Of a stretch of DNA of 64,000 nucleotides, positions 48,096 to 55,923 are shown piece after piece. Source of the DNA: an uncultured Lachnospiraceae bacterium (GTDB lineage: Bacteria; Bacillota; Clostridia; Lachnospirales; Lachnospiraceae); the NCBI GenBank assembly GCA_910585965.1, contig CAJUHH010000006.1, positions 120,531 to 184,530 on the forward strand. Reading direction: 5' to 3'. Below the pieces are notes generated by a model. The model saw only the letters and a list, made by a program, of their open reading frames with translations. It did not search any database and was not told the DNA's origin. Position 1 is the first letter of the stretch. Every line of letters starts with the position of its first letter. Both the position numbers and the translations under genes were made by a program.

Positions 48096-49575
48096 TCACC
48101 ATCCATTCCCTGTTATTCCGGTAAAGCGCCCGGAACCTTTCGTATTGTTTGTCGTAAAGCTTTTCATACCTGGAATCCGGTTCATAAACCTTATCCCGGA
48201 ACGATACAAACTGCTCGGTCGCCTGTTTGACAGAAGCAAAAATGCCGCATCCGCTCCCTGCCAGAATACATGCCCCCAGGCATGCCTGTTCGCTGACCTC
48301 GCAGACAACTACCTTTTTATGGAAAATATCTGCCTGCATCTGAAGCCATTCATGACTTCTGGCTCCTCCGCCCGAGGCAATGATCGTATCGCATTTTATG
48401 CCCAGTTCCTGAAAAATCGTAAGAGAATCCCGAAGGCTCATCGTAACCCCTTCCATGACCGCCCTCACCATATGGCGCCGCTCATGCCTGAGCGTAAGTC
48501 CGGCAAACATCCCTTTTGCGCAAGGATCCATATGCGGCGTGCGTTCTCCCGTCAGATAAGGCAGATAAATAAGGCCCTCGCTTCCCGGCGCGATTTCCCC
48601 TGCCATCTTGCTTAGCTGGTCGAAATCATCGATCTGTAATATTTTATCTTTTAACCATTTCAAAGACATTCCGCTGCAAAGAGTCGCCCCATAAATCGTA
48701 TATCCCTTATCGATGGAATGGCAGAAAGTGTGGGTCCGAAGTTTTTTGTCATAAATGGGGTCTTTTATGTAAGTAGAAATCTGGCCGCCCGTCCCAATGT
48801 TGCATATGATCTTCCCTTCCTCACAGATACCGTTGCCAATGCTCTGCGCCTGCTGGTCGCCGGCCCCGTAAACAACCGGGATCCCTTCCTTCAGCCCGCA
48901 TTCCATCGCGCATTTCTTTGTTACATAACCGGCAATTTCCATCGACTCCCCGCAAGGAGGAAAGATTTCCAAAGGAAGCCCGAATTCCCGGATCATATCA
49001 TAGGCCCATGTTCTTTCCGCCGTATGAAAAATCGCTGTGGAAGAAGCATCCGTGACATCAGAAGCAATCTTTCCTGTCATCTTATAGCGAATAAAATCCT
49101 TCGGCATCATAATCCACCGGGTTTTTTGAAGAATCTCCGGCTCATGCTCTCTGACCCACATCAAAGACGGAAAGCCAAAGCCGGTATAGACCCTGTTTCT
49201 CAACACATTCCCCATTTTCTCCAGATCTATTTTCTGGTAAATCTCCTCCAATTCCTTCTTTGATCTTTGATCCAGCCAGAGAATGGCCGGCCTCAGCGGA
49301 GTTCCCTTTTCATCCGTCAGAACGATCCCATGCATCTGGCCGGAAAAACCGATCGCCGCAATTTGCCCGAATGCTTCCCCGTTCTTCTCCCTCAGCCTTA
49401 AAATAATTTTTTTTGTCTCTTCCCACCATTTTTCGGGTTCCTGTTCCGCATAACCTTCCTTCGGTATTTCCACGTCATATCCACCGGATTCCACCTCCAG
49501 AACCCCCTGTATGCTGTCGAGCAGCATTGCCTTTACGCTGGAAGTTCCCAAGTCGATACCTAAAATAACTGACAT
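48043..49575 (-). CDS. FGGY family sugar kinase, xylulokinase-like
   Basis: A 510-residue carbohydrate kinase. It begins SVILGIDLGTSSVKAMLLD (phosphate loop), has EQEPEKWWEE, and ASGGGARSHEWLQMQADI near 400-418 in the C-terminal domain. It resembles XylB. The substrate may be xylulose or another ketose made by the epimerase. The usual kinase end is near YRNNREWM; the extra 18 residues run into the nucleoside hydrolase gene, as if the original stop was lost. AAAGGAT precedes the ATG. Confidence 0.88.
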   Translation of the reverse strand: MSVILGIDLGTSSVKAMLLDSIQGVLEVESGGYDVEIPKEGYAEQEPEKWWEETKKIILRLREKNGEAFGQIAAIGFSGQMHGIVLTDEKGTPLRPAILWLDQRSKKELEEIYQKIDLEKMGNVLRNRVYTGFGFPSLMWVREHEPEILQKTRWIMMPKDFIRYKMTGKIASDVTDASSTAIFHTAERTWAYDMIREFGLPLEIFPPCGESMEIAGYVTKKCAMECGLKEGIPVVYGAGDQQAQSIGNGICEEGKIICNIGTGGQISTYIKDPIYDKKLRTHTFCHSIDKGYTIYGATLCSGMSLKWLKDKILQIDDFDQLSKMAGEIAPGSEGLIYLPYLTGERTPHMDPCAKGMFAGLTLRHERRHMVRAVMEGVTMSLRDSLTIFQELGIKCDTIIASGGGARSHEWLQMQADIFHKKVVVCEVSEQACLGACILAGSGCGIFASVKQATEQFVSFRDKVYEPDSRYEKLYDKQYERFRALYRNNREWMVNEYGKDNSGYGYRHGGG

Positions 49576-49594
49576 ATCTTATCCTTTCCCATCC

Positions 49595-50581
49595 TTATTC
49601 TCTGATTTTCTTAAAATAATCAATAAATACAGCAAGCAGTACCACAACTCCTTTTACCACATATTGCCAGGAAGAGTCAATGCCCAGAATATTCATGCCG
49701 TTATTCAGAACGCCGATGACAACGCATCCGATGATCGTCCCGCTCAAGTGTCCGATCCCGCCGCTCATGCTCGTCCCGCCCAATACAACGGCCGAGATCG
49801 CATCCATTTCCGCCCCTTCCCCTACATTAAACTGGCCGGAAAAGGTTCTGGCGGAACTGATAATCCCCGCACAAGCCGCAAAAAATCCCATAATCACAAA
49901 TACAGTCATTGTTACTTTTTTTGCATTAATTCCAGAATACGATGCCGCCTGTTTATTGTCGCCCACCGCATATATATTTCTTCCCAGCCTGGTTCTGTTC
50001 AGAATCAGGGCTGATACGGTAATCACCACGATCATATAAATAATATGGATCGGAATGCCGCCCAATACCGTGCCGCTTCCAATAAAAGTGAACAGCTCAT
50101 CGTCTACCAGGATCGTTGTCGCTTTCGTATAGATCCGGGCGAACCCCCTGCCGATATTCATCATGGCCAGCGTGACAATAAAGGGCGGGATCGTCGTTCT
50201 GGAAACTACAAATCCGTTAAAAATCCCCACCAGCGTCCCTGCCAGAATCGAAATCGGAATGGCTGCGGCAGCAGGGACTCCCGTATTCGTAATCAGGCCG
50301 CAGCACAGACAGCCGGAAACCGCTATGATGGAACCTACGGACAAATCGATGCCGCCCAAGATAATCACCATCGTCATGCCGCATGCCAGTATCACATTAA
50401 TGGAAATCTGCCTCATAATATTGGTAAAATTCCTGACTGTCAAAAAGGAATCGGTCATAACCCCCAAAATCAGGCAAATAATGGCCAGCCCAATGATAAT
50501 GCCTCCATTTGACTTAATCCCCCCCAACACACTTTTTCCAAAGGATGAAAACCAGTTTTCTCTTACTTTCTCTCTTTCCAT
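49595..50581 (-). CDS. ribose-type ABC transporter permease
   Basis: A 328-residue RbsC-like permease with about nine or ten membrane helices and the BPD_transp_2 pattern, including ACGMTMVIILGGIDLSVGSI and the conserved EGAEMDAISAVVLGGTS loop. It forms the membrane channel of the sugar importer. ATG at 50581 follows GGAGG; the upstream ATG overlaps that site. It lies between the ATPase and kinase genes. Confidence 0.92.
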   Translation of the reverse strand: MEREKVRENWFSSFGKSVLGGIKSNGGIIIGLAIICLILGVMTDSFLTVRNFTNIMRQISINVILACGMTMVIILGGIDLSVGSIIAVSGCLCCGLITNTGVPAAAAIPISILAGTLVGIFNGFVVSRTTIPPFIVTLAMMNIGRGFARIYTKATTILVDDELFTFIGSGTVLGGIPIHIIYMIVVITVSALILNRTRLGRNIYAVGDNKQAASYSGINAKKVTMTVFVIMGFFAACAGIISSARTFSGQFNVGEGAEMDAISAVVLGGTSMSGGIGHLSGTIIGCVVIGVLNNGMNILGIDSSWQYVVKGVVVLLAVFIDYFKKIRE

Positions 50582-50611
50582 GCCAACCTCCATGCTTTTC
50601 TCTCAGTCTTC

Positions 50612-52105
50612 TTATGCGCCCACTTCCGCCGTAGCCAGCGTCATCACATTTTCCTGGCTCAACTCGTCCCTCTCAAGGACTCCCGCGCTGCAGCCATTGC
50701 TCATCACCATAATTCTGTCGCTCATATTGATCAGCTCCGGCAGTTCCGAGGAAACCATAATAATCGAGATTCCATTTGCCGCCAAATGATCGATCAGCGC
50801 ATATATTTCTGCTTTCGTCTTCACATCCACGCCCCTGGTCGGTTCATCCAGGATCAAAACAGTGCTTGTGGAGCAGAGCCATCTTCCGATCAGCACCTTC
50901 TGCTGGTTTCCTCCGCTGAGCTTGGACACCGTCTGGGATGCGCCCGTCGCCTTAATGTGCATGTCTTCTATTTTTTCCGAAACAATCTGGTTTTCTTTTC
51001 GCCGGTTCCAGACCAATTTTTTCAAAAACCGGTCTACCACATTGATTGTTGTATTAAAGCGGATATCCGACTGCAAGAACAGCCCTTCCTGTTTTCTGTC
51101 TTCCGGCACAAGACCGAATCCTTCTTTCATGGCTTCCCTTGGGTTTTTAAAATTAATCTCTTTTCCTTTATATTCCACCGTCCCGGCTTTTCTGGATGTC
51201 AGTCCGAACAGACATTCCATGGTTTCGCTCCTTCCAGCGCCTACCAGCCCCGCAACACCCAGTATTTCCCCCTTTTTGAGGTCAAAACTTACTTTCTTCA
51301 CTTTATTTCCATCAGACAAGCCTGTCACTTTCAACACAACCTCATCTGCCACATGATCCGTCTTCGTATAATAATTTGCCAGATCCCTGCCTACCATCAT
51401 ACTGATCAGCCGGGCCCGTTCCGTTTCCTTTGTTACGACGCAGCCTACATATTCCCCGTCCCTCAAAACGGTAATCCTGTCCGTAATATCGTATAATTCA
51501 TTCAACCTATGGGAAATATATATAATCGCTACATTTTTCTTTTTTAATGTCCTGATCATCCCATAGAGAATCTCCACCTCTGCATCCGATAAAGAAGAGG
51601 TAGGTTCATCCATGACAATAATCTTCGCGCCGAAAGAAACCGCGCGAATAATTTCCACCATCTGCTGTTTTGCAATCGTCAGTTTATCCAGCCTCGTTTC
51701 TGCCGGCAAATCCATTCCATACTGATCCAGGAACTTCTGCGTTTCCTGCTCCTGCTTCCTCAGGTCTACCATGCCCCGTTTATTTTTGATCTCTCTTCCC
51801 ATAAATATATTTTCCGCTATGGTAAGATGCTGCGCCAGCATCAGCTCCTGGTGGATAATGCTGACTCCTTTCGCCCTGGATTCACTTACATCATGCATCC
51901 CTGCTTCCTGCCCGTCTATGCAGATGCTTCCGCTGTCCTTTGTATATATTCCCCCTAAAATCTTCATCAAAGTGGATTTTCCTGCGCCGTTTTCTCCTAA
52001 AAGCGCATGAACCTCTCCCGCTTCCACGGAAAAATCCACATTATTTAATACTTTATTGCCAGAAAAGCTTTTGCTAATGTTTTTCATTTCCAGTAATGAA
52101 CCCAT
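50612..52105 (-). CDS. ribose-type ABC transporter double ATPase
   Basis: A 497-residue RbsA/MglA-like protein with two ABC domains. The first has Walker A GENGAGKST, a normal Q loop and DEPTSSLSD. The second has the altered loop GLVGAGRSE and LSGGNQQKV, as usual for this family. ATG at 52105 follows AGAGGAGG; the longer frame enters the intercistronic hairpin and is rejected. Confidence 0.94.
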   Translation of the reverse strand: MGSLLEMKNISKSFSGNKVLNNVDFSVEAGEVHALLGENGAGKSTLMKILGGIYTKDSGSICIDGQEAGMHDVSESRAKGVSIIHQELMLAQHLTIAENIFMGREIKNKRGMVDLRKQEQETQKFLDQYGMDLPAETRLDKLTIAKQQMVEIIRAVSFGAKIIVMDEPTSSLSDAEVEILYGMIRTLKKKNVAIIYISHRLNELYDITDRITVLRDGEYVGCVVTKETERARLISMMVGRDLANYYTKTDHVADEVVLKVTGLSDGNKVKKVSFDLKKGEILGVAGLVGAGRSETMECLFGLTSRKAGTVEYKGKEINFKNPREAMKEGFGLVPEDRKQEGLFLQSDIRFNTTINVVDRFLKKLVWNRRKENQIVSEKIEDMHIKATGASQTVSKLSGGNQQKVLIGRWLCSTSTVLILDEPTRGVDVKTKAEIYALIDHLAANGISIIMVSSELPELINMSDRIMVMSNGCSAGVLERDELSQENVMTLATAEVGA

Positions 52106-52136
52106 GAAAGCCTCCTCTTTCGCCATCCTGTGATTA

Positions 52137-52181
52137 ACAGGCACGCTGCACGCCCGCACAACTGCAGGCGCAGCAGCCTGT
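52137..52181 (-). terminator. intercistronic hairpin between binding protein and ATPase genes
   Basis: On the minus strand ACAGGC, GCTGC and GCCTGC pair in order with GCGGGC, GCAGC and GCCTGT, giving about 17 pairs. No T-run follows. It is well placed to protect or partially stop the transcript after the abundant binding-protein gene, a known pattern in ABC operons. Confidence 0.7.
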
Positions 52182-52189
52182 CCATATTT

Positions 52190-53323
52190 TTACTGCCAGT
52201 CTGAATCTTTATACTGATCGATATTGTCAGGTGTCACCGCAAAGGATGCGATTTCAATTCTTGTCTCGTATTCTTCCCCTTCCAAAACCTTATATGCGAC
52301 TTCGGCGCTCTGCTTTCCGATTCCGATCGGACTCTGTGCCGCCGTACACTTCCAAATGCCTTCCTTTCCATCTTTCGCCATAGCAGCCTTTGCCTCCGGC
52401 CCTGCATTTACACTGTAAATTTCAATATCTTCCTGTGCCGCCGTAATGGCCGAATAAGCGCCCTGCGCACACTCATCGTTAATACAGAAAACTGCCGTCA
52501 GATCGCTGTGTCCCTGGATCAGATCCCCCATAACGGTAAGACCCTTTTCCGGTTTTGCTCCTGCGTCCATCTGTGCCACTACTTCAAAGCCATTTGCCGT
52601 AACGGTATCGATAAAACCGTTTGCACGGTCTGTCGCCGCCGCCGAAGCCGGGAAATCGAGAACTGCCACCTTTCCGCCTTCCGGATGGTTCTTTACCAGT
52701 TCTTCCCCTGCAATCTGCCCGCAGGAATAACTGTCGCTCACAACGAAGCAATCTACTTTGGAAAGGTCGCTGACCGCAGAGTCAAAATTAATGATCGGAA
52801 TGCCCGCATCATTCAATGCTTTTACCGCCGCAGCGCTGGCCGCCGCATCCGAAGGATTGTAAAATACCACATCGCATCCCTGCGCAATAAAGTCTTCGAC
52901 AACCCCCAGCTGGTATGCGCTGTCCGCCTTGCCTTCCACGTGGACAATCTCATCGCCGTTTGCTTCCACGATTTCTGCCGCGCCATTATAGCAGGCGTCA
53001 AAGAAGGAACCCGCACTCATCTCCGTAAAACCAAATTTATAATGCTCCCCGTTTTTAGGCTCGATTACCTGCCCCGTTGCGGATACCAGCATAGCCGTTT
53101 CTGCCGTAAGTCCTTCTTCTGCTGCCTCCGCCTCTCCAGCCTGTTCTTCCGCTTCCGCCGCATCGGACTGGTTCGCTGCTTCTGCCGCTTCCGGCTCGCT
53201 TTGTTCTTCCTGGGCAGGCGCTGCGGATTCGCTGCTGCTTTCGGATGCCTTATCTCCACACCCCGTCAGCAAAGCTGCGGCTACCACTGCGCTTAATAAT
53301 ACGCTTAATACTTTTTTCTTCAT
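52190..53323 (-). CDS. ribose-type ABC transporter substrate-binding lipoprotein
   Basis: A 377-residue lipoprotein with signal and lipobox LLTGC (Cys near residue 22). An acidic Ala/Glu/Gln-rich linker (28-72) is followed by a Peripla_BP_4 fold: KFGFTEMSAGSFFDACYNGA, then the sugar-site segment IINFDSAVSD and CINDECAQGAYSAI. It binds the sugar outside the cell. The ligand may be ribose, a rare ketose or even a nucleoside. ATG at 53323 follows AAGGAGGGAAC. First gene of the operon. Confidence 0.93.
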   Translation of the reverse strand: MKKKVLSVLLSAVVAAALLTGCGDKASESSSESAAPAQEEQSEPEAAEAANQSDAAEAEEQAGEAEAAEEGLTAETAMLVSATGQVIEPKNGEHYKFGFTEMSAGSFFDACYNGAAEIVEANGDEIVHVEGKADSAYQLGVVEDFIAQGCDVVFYNPSDAAASAAAVKALNDAGIPIINFDSAVSDLSKVDCFVVSDSYSCGQIAGEELVKNHPEGGKVAVLDFPASAAATDRANGFIDTVTANGFEVVAQMDAGAKPEKGLTVMGDLIQGHSDLTAVFCINDECAQGAYSAITAAQEDIEIYSVNAGPEAKAAMAKDGKEGIWKCTAAQSPIGIGKQSAEVAYKVLEGEEYETRIEIASFAVTPDNIDQYKDSDWQ

Positions 53324-53368
53324 CTTCTGTTCCCTCCTTTTTAACTTTTCCACAATTTGTTATTCGAT

Positions 53369-53395
53369 TTATTTATTAATTCAATTAATAAATAA
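53369..53395. promoter_or_regulatory. perfect 13-1-13 operator palindrome
   Basis: TTATTTATTAATT, one C, then the exact reverse complement. It lies just downstream of the operon's -10 box, between it and the binding-protein start, where a bound regulator would block transcription. The ROK gene next door is the obvious regulator. Confidence 0.8.
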
Positions 53396-53404
53396 GATGA
53401 ATAT

Positions 53405-53433
53405 ATAATATCTCACACAGTCCTATTTGTCAA
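53405..53433 (-). promoter_or_regulatory. sigma-A promoter of the sugar operon
   Basis: On the minus strand a perfect TTGACA (53428-53433) and TATTAT (53405-53410) are 17 bases apart. The start point would fall at the edge of the operator palindrome. Confidence 0.8.
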
Positions 53434-53482
53434 TATGTATTTTTTCTTTTCTTCTTTTTTAAATATTTCCATCAAAACGCAC

Positions 53483-53507
53483 AAAAAAACAGCCACCTTC
53501 GTGGCTG
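53483..53507 (-). terminator. intrinsic terminator of the ROK regulator gene
   Basis: CAGCCAC pairs with GTGGCTG around a four-base loop, followed on the minus strand by TTTTTTT. It isolates the regulator from the operon promoter. Confidence 0.92.
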
Positions 53508-53518
53508 CCCATCATTTT

Positions 53519-54709
53519 TTATTCAAAATACTTTGCCGGATTTCCAAATACATCCATAATCGCTACAATCGCCGCTCCATGTACCATAGAATCATTACGG
53601 ACTATGCTCATGGAAATATCCATATTGCCGTAAATTTCCGGCAACACTCTTTCTTTCACGTTCTCCCTGATTCTTTGCAGCATAATATTCGGTTCAATAT
53701 GCGCCATTTCATCGCCGATTACGATAAAAGCCGGGTTAAAACTGTTTACAATATTCACGATGCCCACCGAAAGGCAGTCGCAGCTTTCCAAAAATATCCT
53801 TAGGGCGGTTTGGTCCCCATCCCTTACCATCTGGACAACTTCCTGAAAATTATATTCCCGTTCCGGCTTAAGCGCCTCATTCACTTTTCTGGTAAATGCG
53901 ATGGAAGAGCAATAGTTTTCCAGACAGCCATAATTGCCGCAGGCGCATTTTGGTCCCCCAAGGTCAATCGTCGTATGGCCGATTTCCCCTGCCACGCCAA
54001 TGCTTCCCTTCAAAAGCTCGCCATTGGATATAATGCCCGCGCCTACCCCCTGCCCGTCCGCCACATATACCAATACGCTGTTCTTATAATCTTCCTCTTT
54101 GTGCCAGTATTGCGCCAGCGCCCCTGCGTTTGCATCCTGCTCCACAAACACCGGCAGCCGGAAGTCCTCTGCCAGCTCTTCTTTGATGGAAATCTCATTC
54201 CATCCGCTGACGCCCGTCATCAATTCTATCCTTCCCCTCCTTTCACTGTATGGTCCGGGGATTGCCATTCCAATCGCTATGATTTTCCTTTCTTTTGCGG
54301 CACTGATCAAATCCCTTGCTTCCCGCTTGATATGATGAAAAATCCCCCTCGGCCTCTGCCCGGGTTCTACTTCGTTCCTTTTATATTCCACAAGGTTTCC
54401 TGAAAGATCAAACAGCCCTACCGTATAGTTTTTTCTTCCCAAACGGATCCCCAACACGCCAAAATCATCGTTATTAATCGATATCCCTATGGATCTCCTT
54501 CCCTTATTGCCCACAAGGAACCCTACTTCCTTTACCAGCCCCCAATGGATAAAATCGTTCATAATATTCGTGACTGTGGCCTGCTTGAGCGAAGACAAAT
54601 TCGAAAGATGAGCCCTTGCACAAACGCCCTCCTTCCGCAAAAGGTTAATTAAAAGTGTTCGGTTCATATCTTGTATACTCTCCTGATTATATCCGCGGTT
54701 CCCCTTCAT
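53519..54709 (-). CDS. ROK family transcriptional regulator
   Basis: A 396-residue NagC/XylR-type regulator. A winged helix covers about 12-75 (NRTLLINLLRKEGVCARAHL, then KQATVTNIMNDFIHWGLV). The ROK domain follows, with IGMAIPGP, DANAGALAQYW, GEIGHTTID and the zinc motif CACGNYGCLE. Sugar-responsive repressors of this kind usually control the adjacent operon. It is transcribed toward the operon but stops at its own terminator. A degenerate AT-rich site upstream (54738-54764) may be for autoregulation. Confidence 0.92.
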   Translation of the reverse strand: MKGNRGYNQESIQDMNRTLLINLLRKEGVCARAHLSNLSSLKQATVTNIMNDFIHWGLVKEVGFLVGNKGRRSIGISINNDDFGVLGIRLGRKNYTVGLFDLSGNLVEYKRNEVEPGQRPRGIFHHIKREARDLISAAKERKIIAIGMAIPGPYSERRGRIELMTGVSGWNEISIKEELAEDFRLPVFVEQDANAGALAQYWHKEEDYKNSVLVYVADGQGVGAGIISNGELLKGSIGVAGEIGHTTIDLGGPKCACGNYGCLENYCSSIAFTRKVNEALKPEREYNFQEVVQMVRDGDQTALRIFLESCDCLSVGIVNIVNSFNPAFIVIGDEMAHIEPNIMLQRIRENVKERVLPEIYGNMDISMSIVRNDSMVHGAAIVAIMDVFGNPAKYFE

Positions 54710-54737
54710 ACCATTTCCTCCTATTGCTTCACACGCT

Positions 54738-54764
54738 TTAATTCATTAATTAGATTAATTTATT
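54738..54764. promoter_or_regulatory. possible second ROK site
   Basis: An AT-rich stretch with ATTAATT repeated on both sides of AG (54745-54760) shares half-site bases with the palindrome at 53369. The match is weak because the composition is AT-rich. Confidence 0.3.
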
Positions 54765-54885
54765 TATCCTAATTAAATAATATAATCCCATAATAATTAT
54801 GTCAAGAAAAATGACAAGAATCGCAAGGAATCAAAAGAAAAATCCGATGAAGCATGCCCGCCTCACCGCGACACCAGCCATCCAT

Positions 54886-54971
54886 AGTGTGAAGAGCGGT
54901 TCGCATCGCGAACCCTAGAAGTTCTTGTCGAAACAGCCCTTGCTGTGAGCCTTAGAACTTCTCTTCACACT
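54886..54971. repeat. structured repeat family, copy B
   Basis: An 86-base unit. The outer stem is AGTGTGAAGAG/CTCTTCACACT, hairpin 1 is GGTTCGC/GCGAACC, hairpin 2 is AGAAGTTCT/AGAACTTCT, and the inner stem is ACAGC/GCTGT. It forms a tandem pair with copy C at a 124-base period, together with the flanking GCGACACCA-x-CCATCC. It lies in the gene-free stretch 54710-55093. Confidence 0.85.
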
Positions 54972-55009
54972 AACCCACATGCCGCTTCTCGGCGACACCA
55001 ACCATCCAT

Positions 55010-55095
55010 AGTGTGAAGAGCGGTTCGCATCGCGAACCCTAGAAGTTCTTGGCGAAGCACCCACTGGTGCGAGCCTTAGAACTTCTCTTCACACT
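55010..55095. repeat. structured repeat family, copy C
   Basis: Same layout and nearly the same sequence as copy B, but the innermost stem is GCACC/GGTGC instead of ACAGC/GCTGT, a fully compensated change. Its right edge overlaps the stop codon of the ABC ATPase gene at 55094. Confidence 0.85.
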
Positions 55096-55882
55096 ACCAT
55101 CCCATTCCTGCCAACCACTTATTTACCCTTTCCTCACGCCCCTTCTCTGTCCCAGGCACCAGCTTGCCCAGCACCAGCTCGCCGCAAATACGGCCGTCCA
55201 GAAGATACAAAATTCGATCACAGTTACTTGCCACCTTGCTATCATGTGTCACCATGAGAATTGCCGTCCCTTCCCTGTTCAGCTTAACCAGCTCTTCCAT
55301 TACCTCTCCCGCTGCTTTTTTATTTAAAGCCCCGGTGGGTTCGTCTGCAAACAGCAGATGCCATTTTTCTTCTCTCCTTTCATCCCGCTCCAAAATCCCC
55401 GGCGAATTCATCATGCTTCTGCAAATACAAGCCCGTTGAAGCTGGCCGCCCGAGACCTGCGTAACCCTGCGCTCCTCCAGGCCGGAAATCGAAAGTTTTT
55501 GCATCAGCTTTCTGGCCGCCCTCTCCAATTCCGCCTTTGTTTTTCTTCCTCTTCCTTTGTTCGCTTGTACCGCCGGAAGCATAATATTATCCAAAATATT
55601 TAAATTTGCCATCATATTCATCTGCTGAAAAACAAAACCCATATGGCGCAGTCGTATCTTTGCCTTTTCATCCTCCGGCAATCCGGCAATCTCCGTATCT
55701 TTTACCCATACTTTGCCGGCAGATGGCTGATCCATGCCCGCCACCTGATAAAGAAGCGTGGATTTCCCGGAGCCGGACGGCCCCATGACCGCCAGCATCT
55801 CGCCGTCCTTCATTTCAAAGGAAACATGATCCAGTATCTGCCCTTTGCTTAAACTTTCCACTTTCAATAATTGATCCCCCAT
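55094..55882 (-). CDS. ABC transporter ATPase, MacB/LolD type
   Basis: A 262-residue ATPase with Walker A GPSGSGKST, signature VSGGQLQRACICRSMM, Walker B LLFADEPTGALN and H-loop VTHD. It pairs with the FtsX-type permease encoded 41 bases upstream. An inserted charged segment follows the signature helix (ILERDERREEKW), longer than usual. ATG at 55882 has GGAGG nine bases upstream. It is the last gene of a likely MFS-permease-ATPase unit. Confidence 0.92.
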   Translation of the reverse strand: MGDQLLKVESLSKGQILDHVSFEMKDGEMLAVMGPSGSGKSTLLYQVAGMDQPSAGKVWVKDTEIAGLPEDEKAKIRLRHMGFVFQQMNMMANLNILDNIMLPAVQANKGRGRKTKAELERAARKLMQKLSISGLEERRVTQVSGGQLQRACICRSMMNSPGILERDERREEKWHLLFADEPTGALNKKAAGEVMEELVKLNREGTAILMVTHDSKVASNCDRILYLLDGRICGELVLGKLVPGTEKGREERVNKWLAGMGW

Positions 55883-55923
55883 CCAGATTACGCCTCCGTT
55901 CATCTATACTTTTTTTCTGCCGC

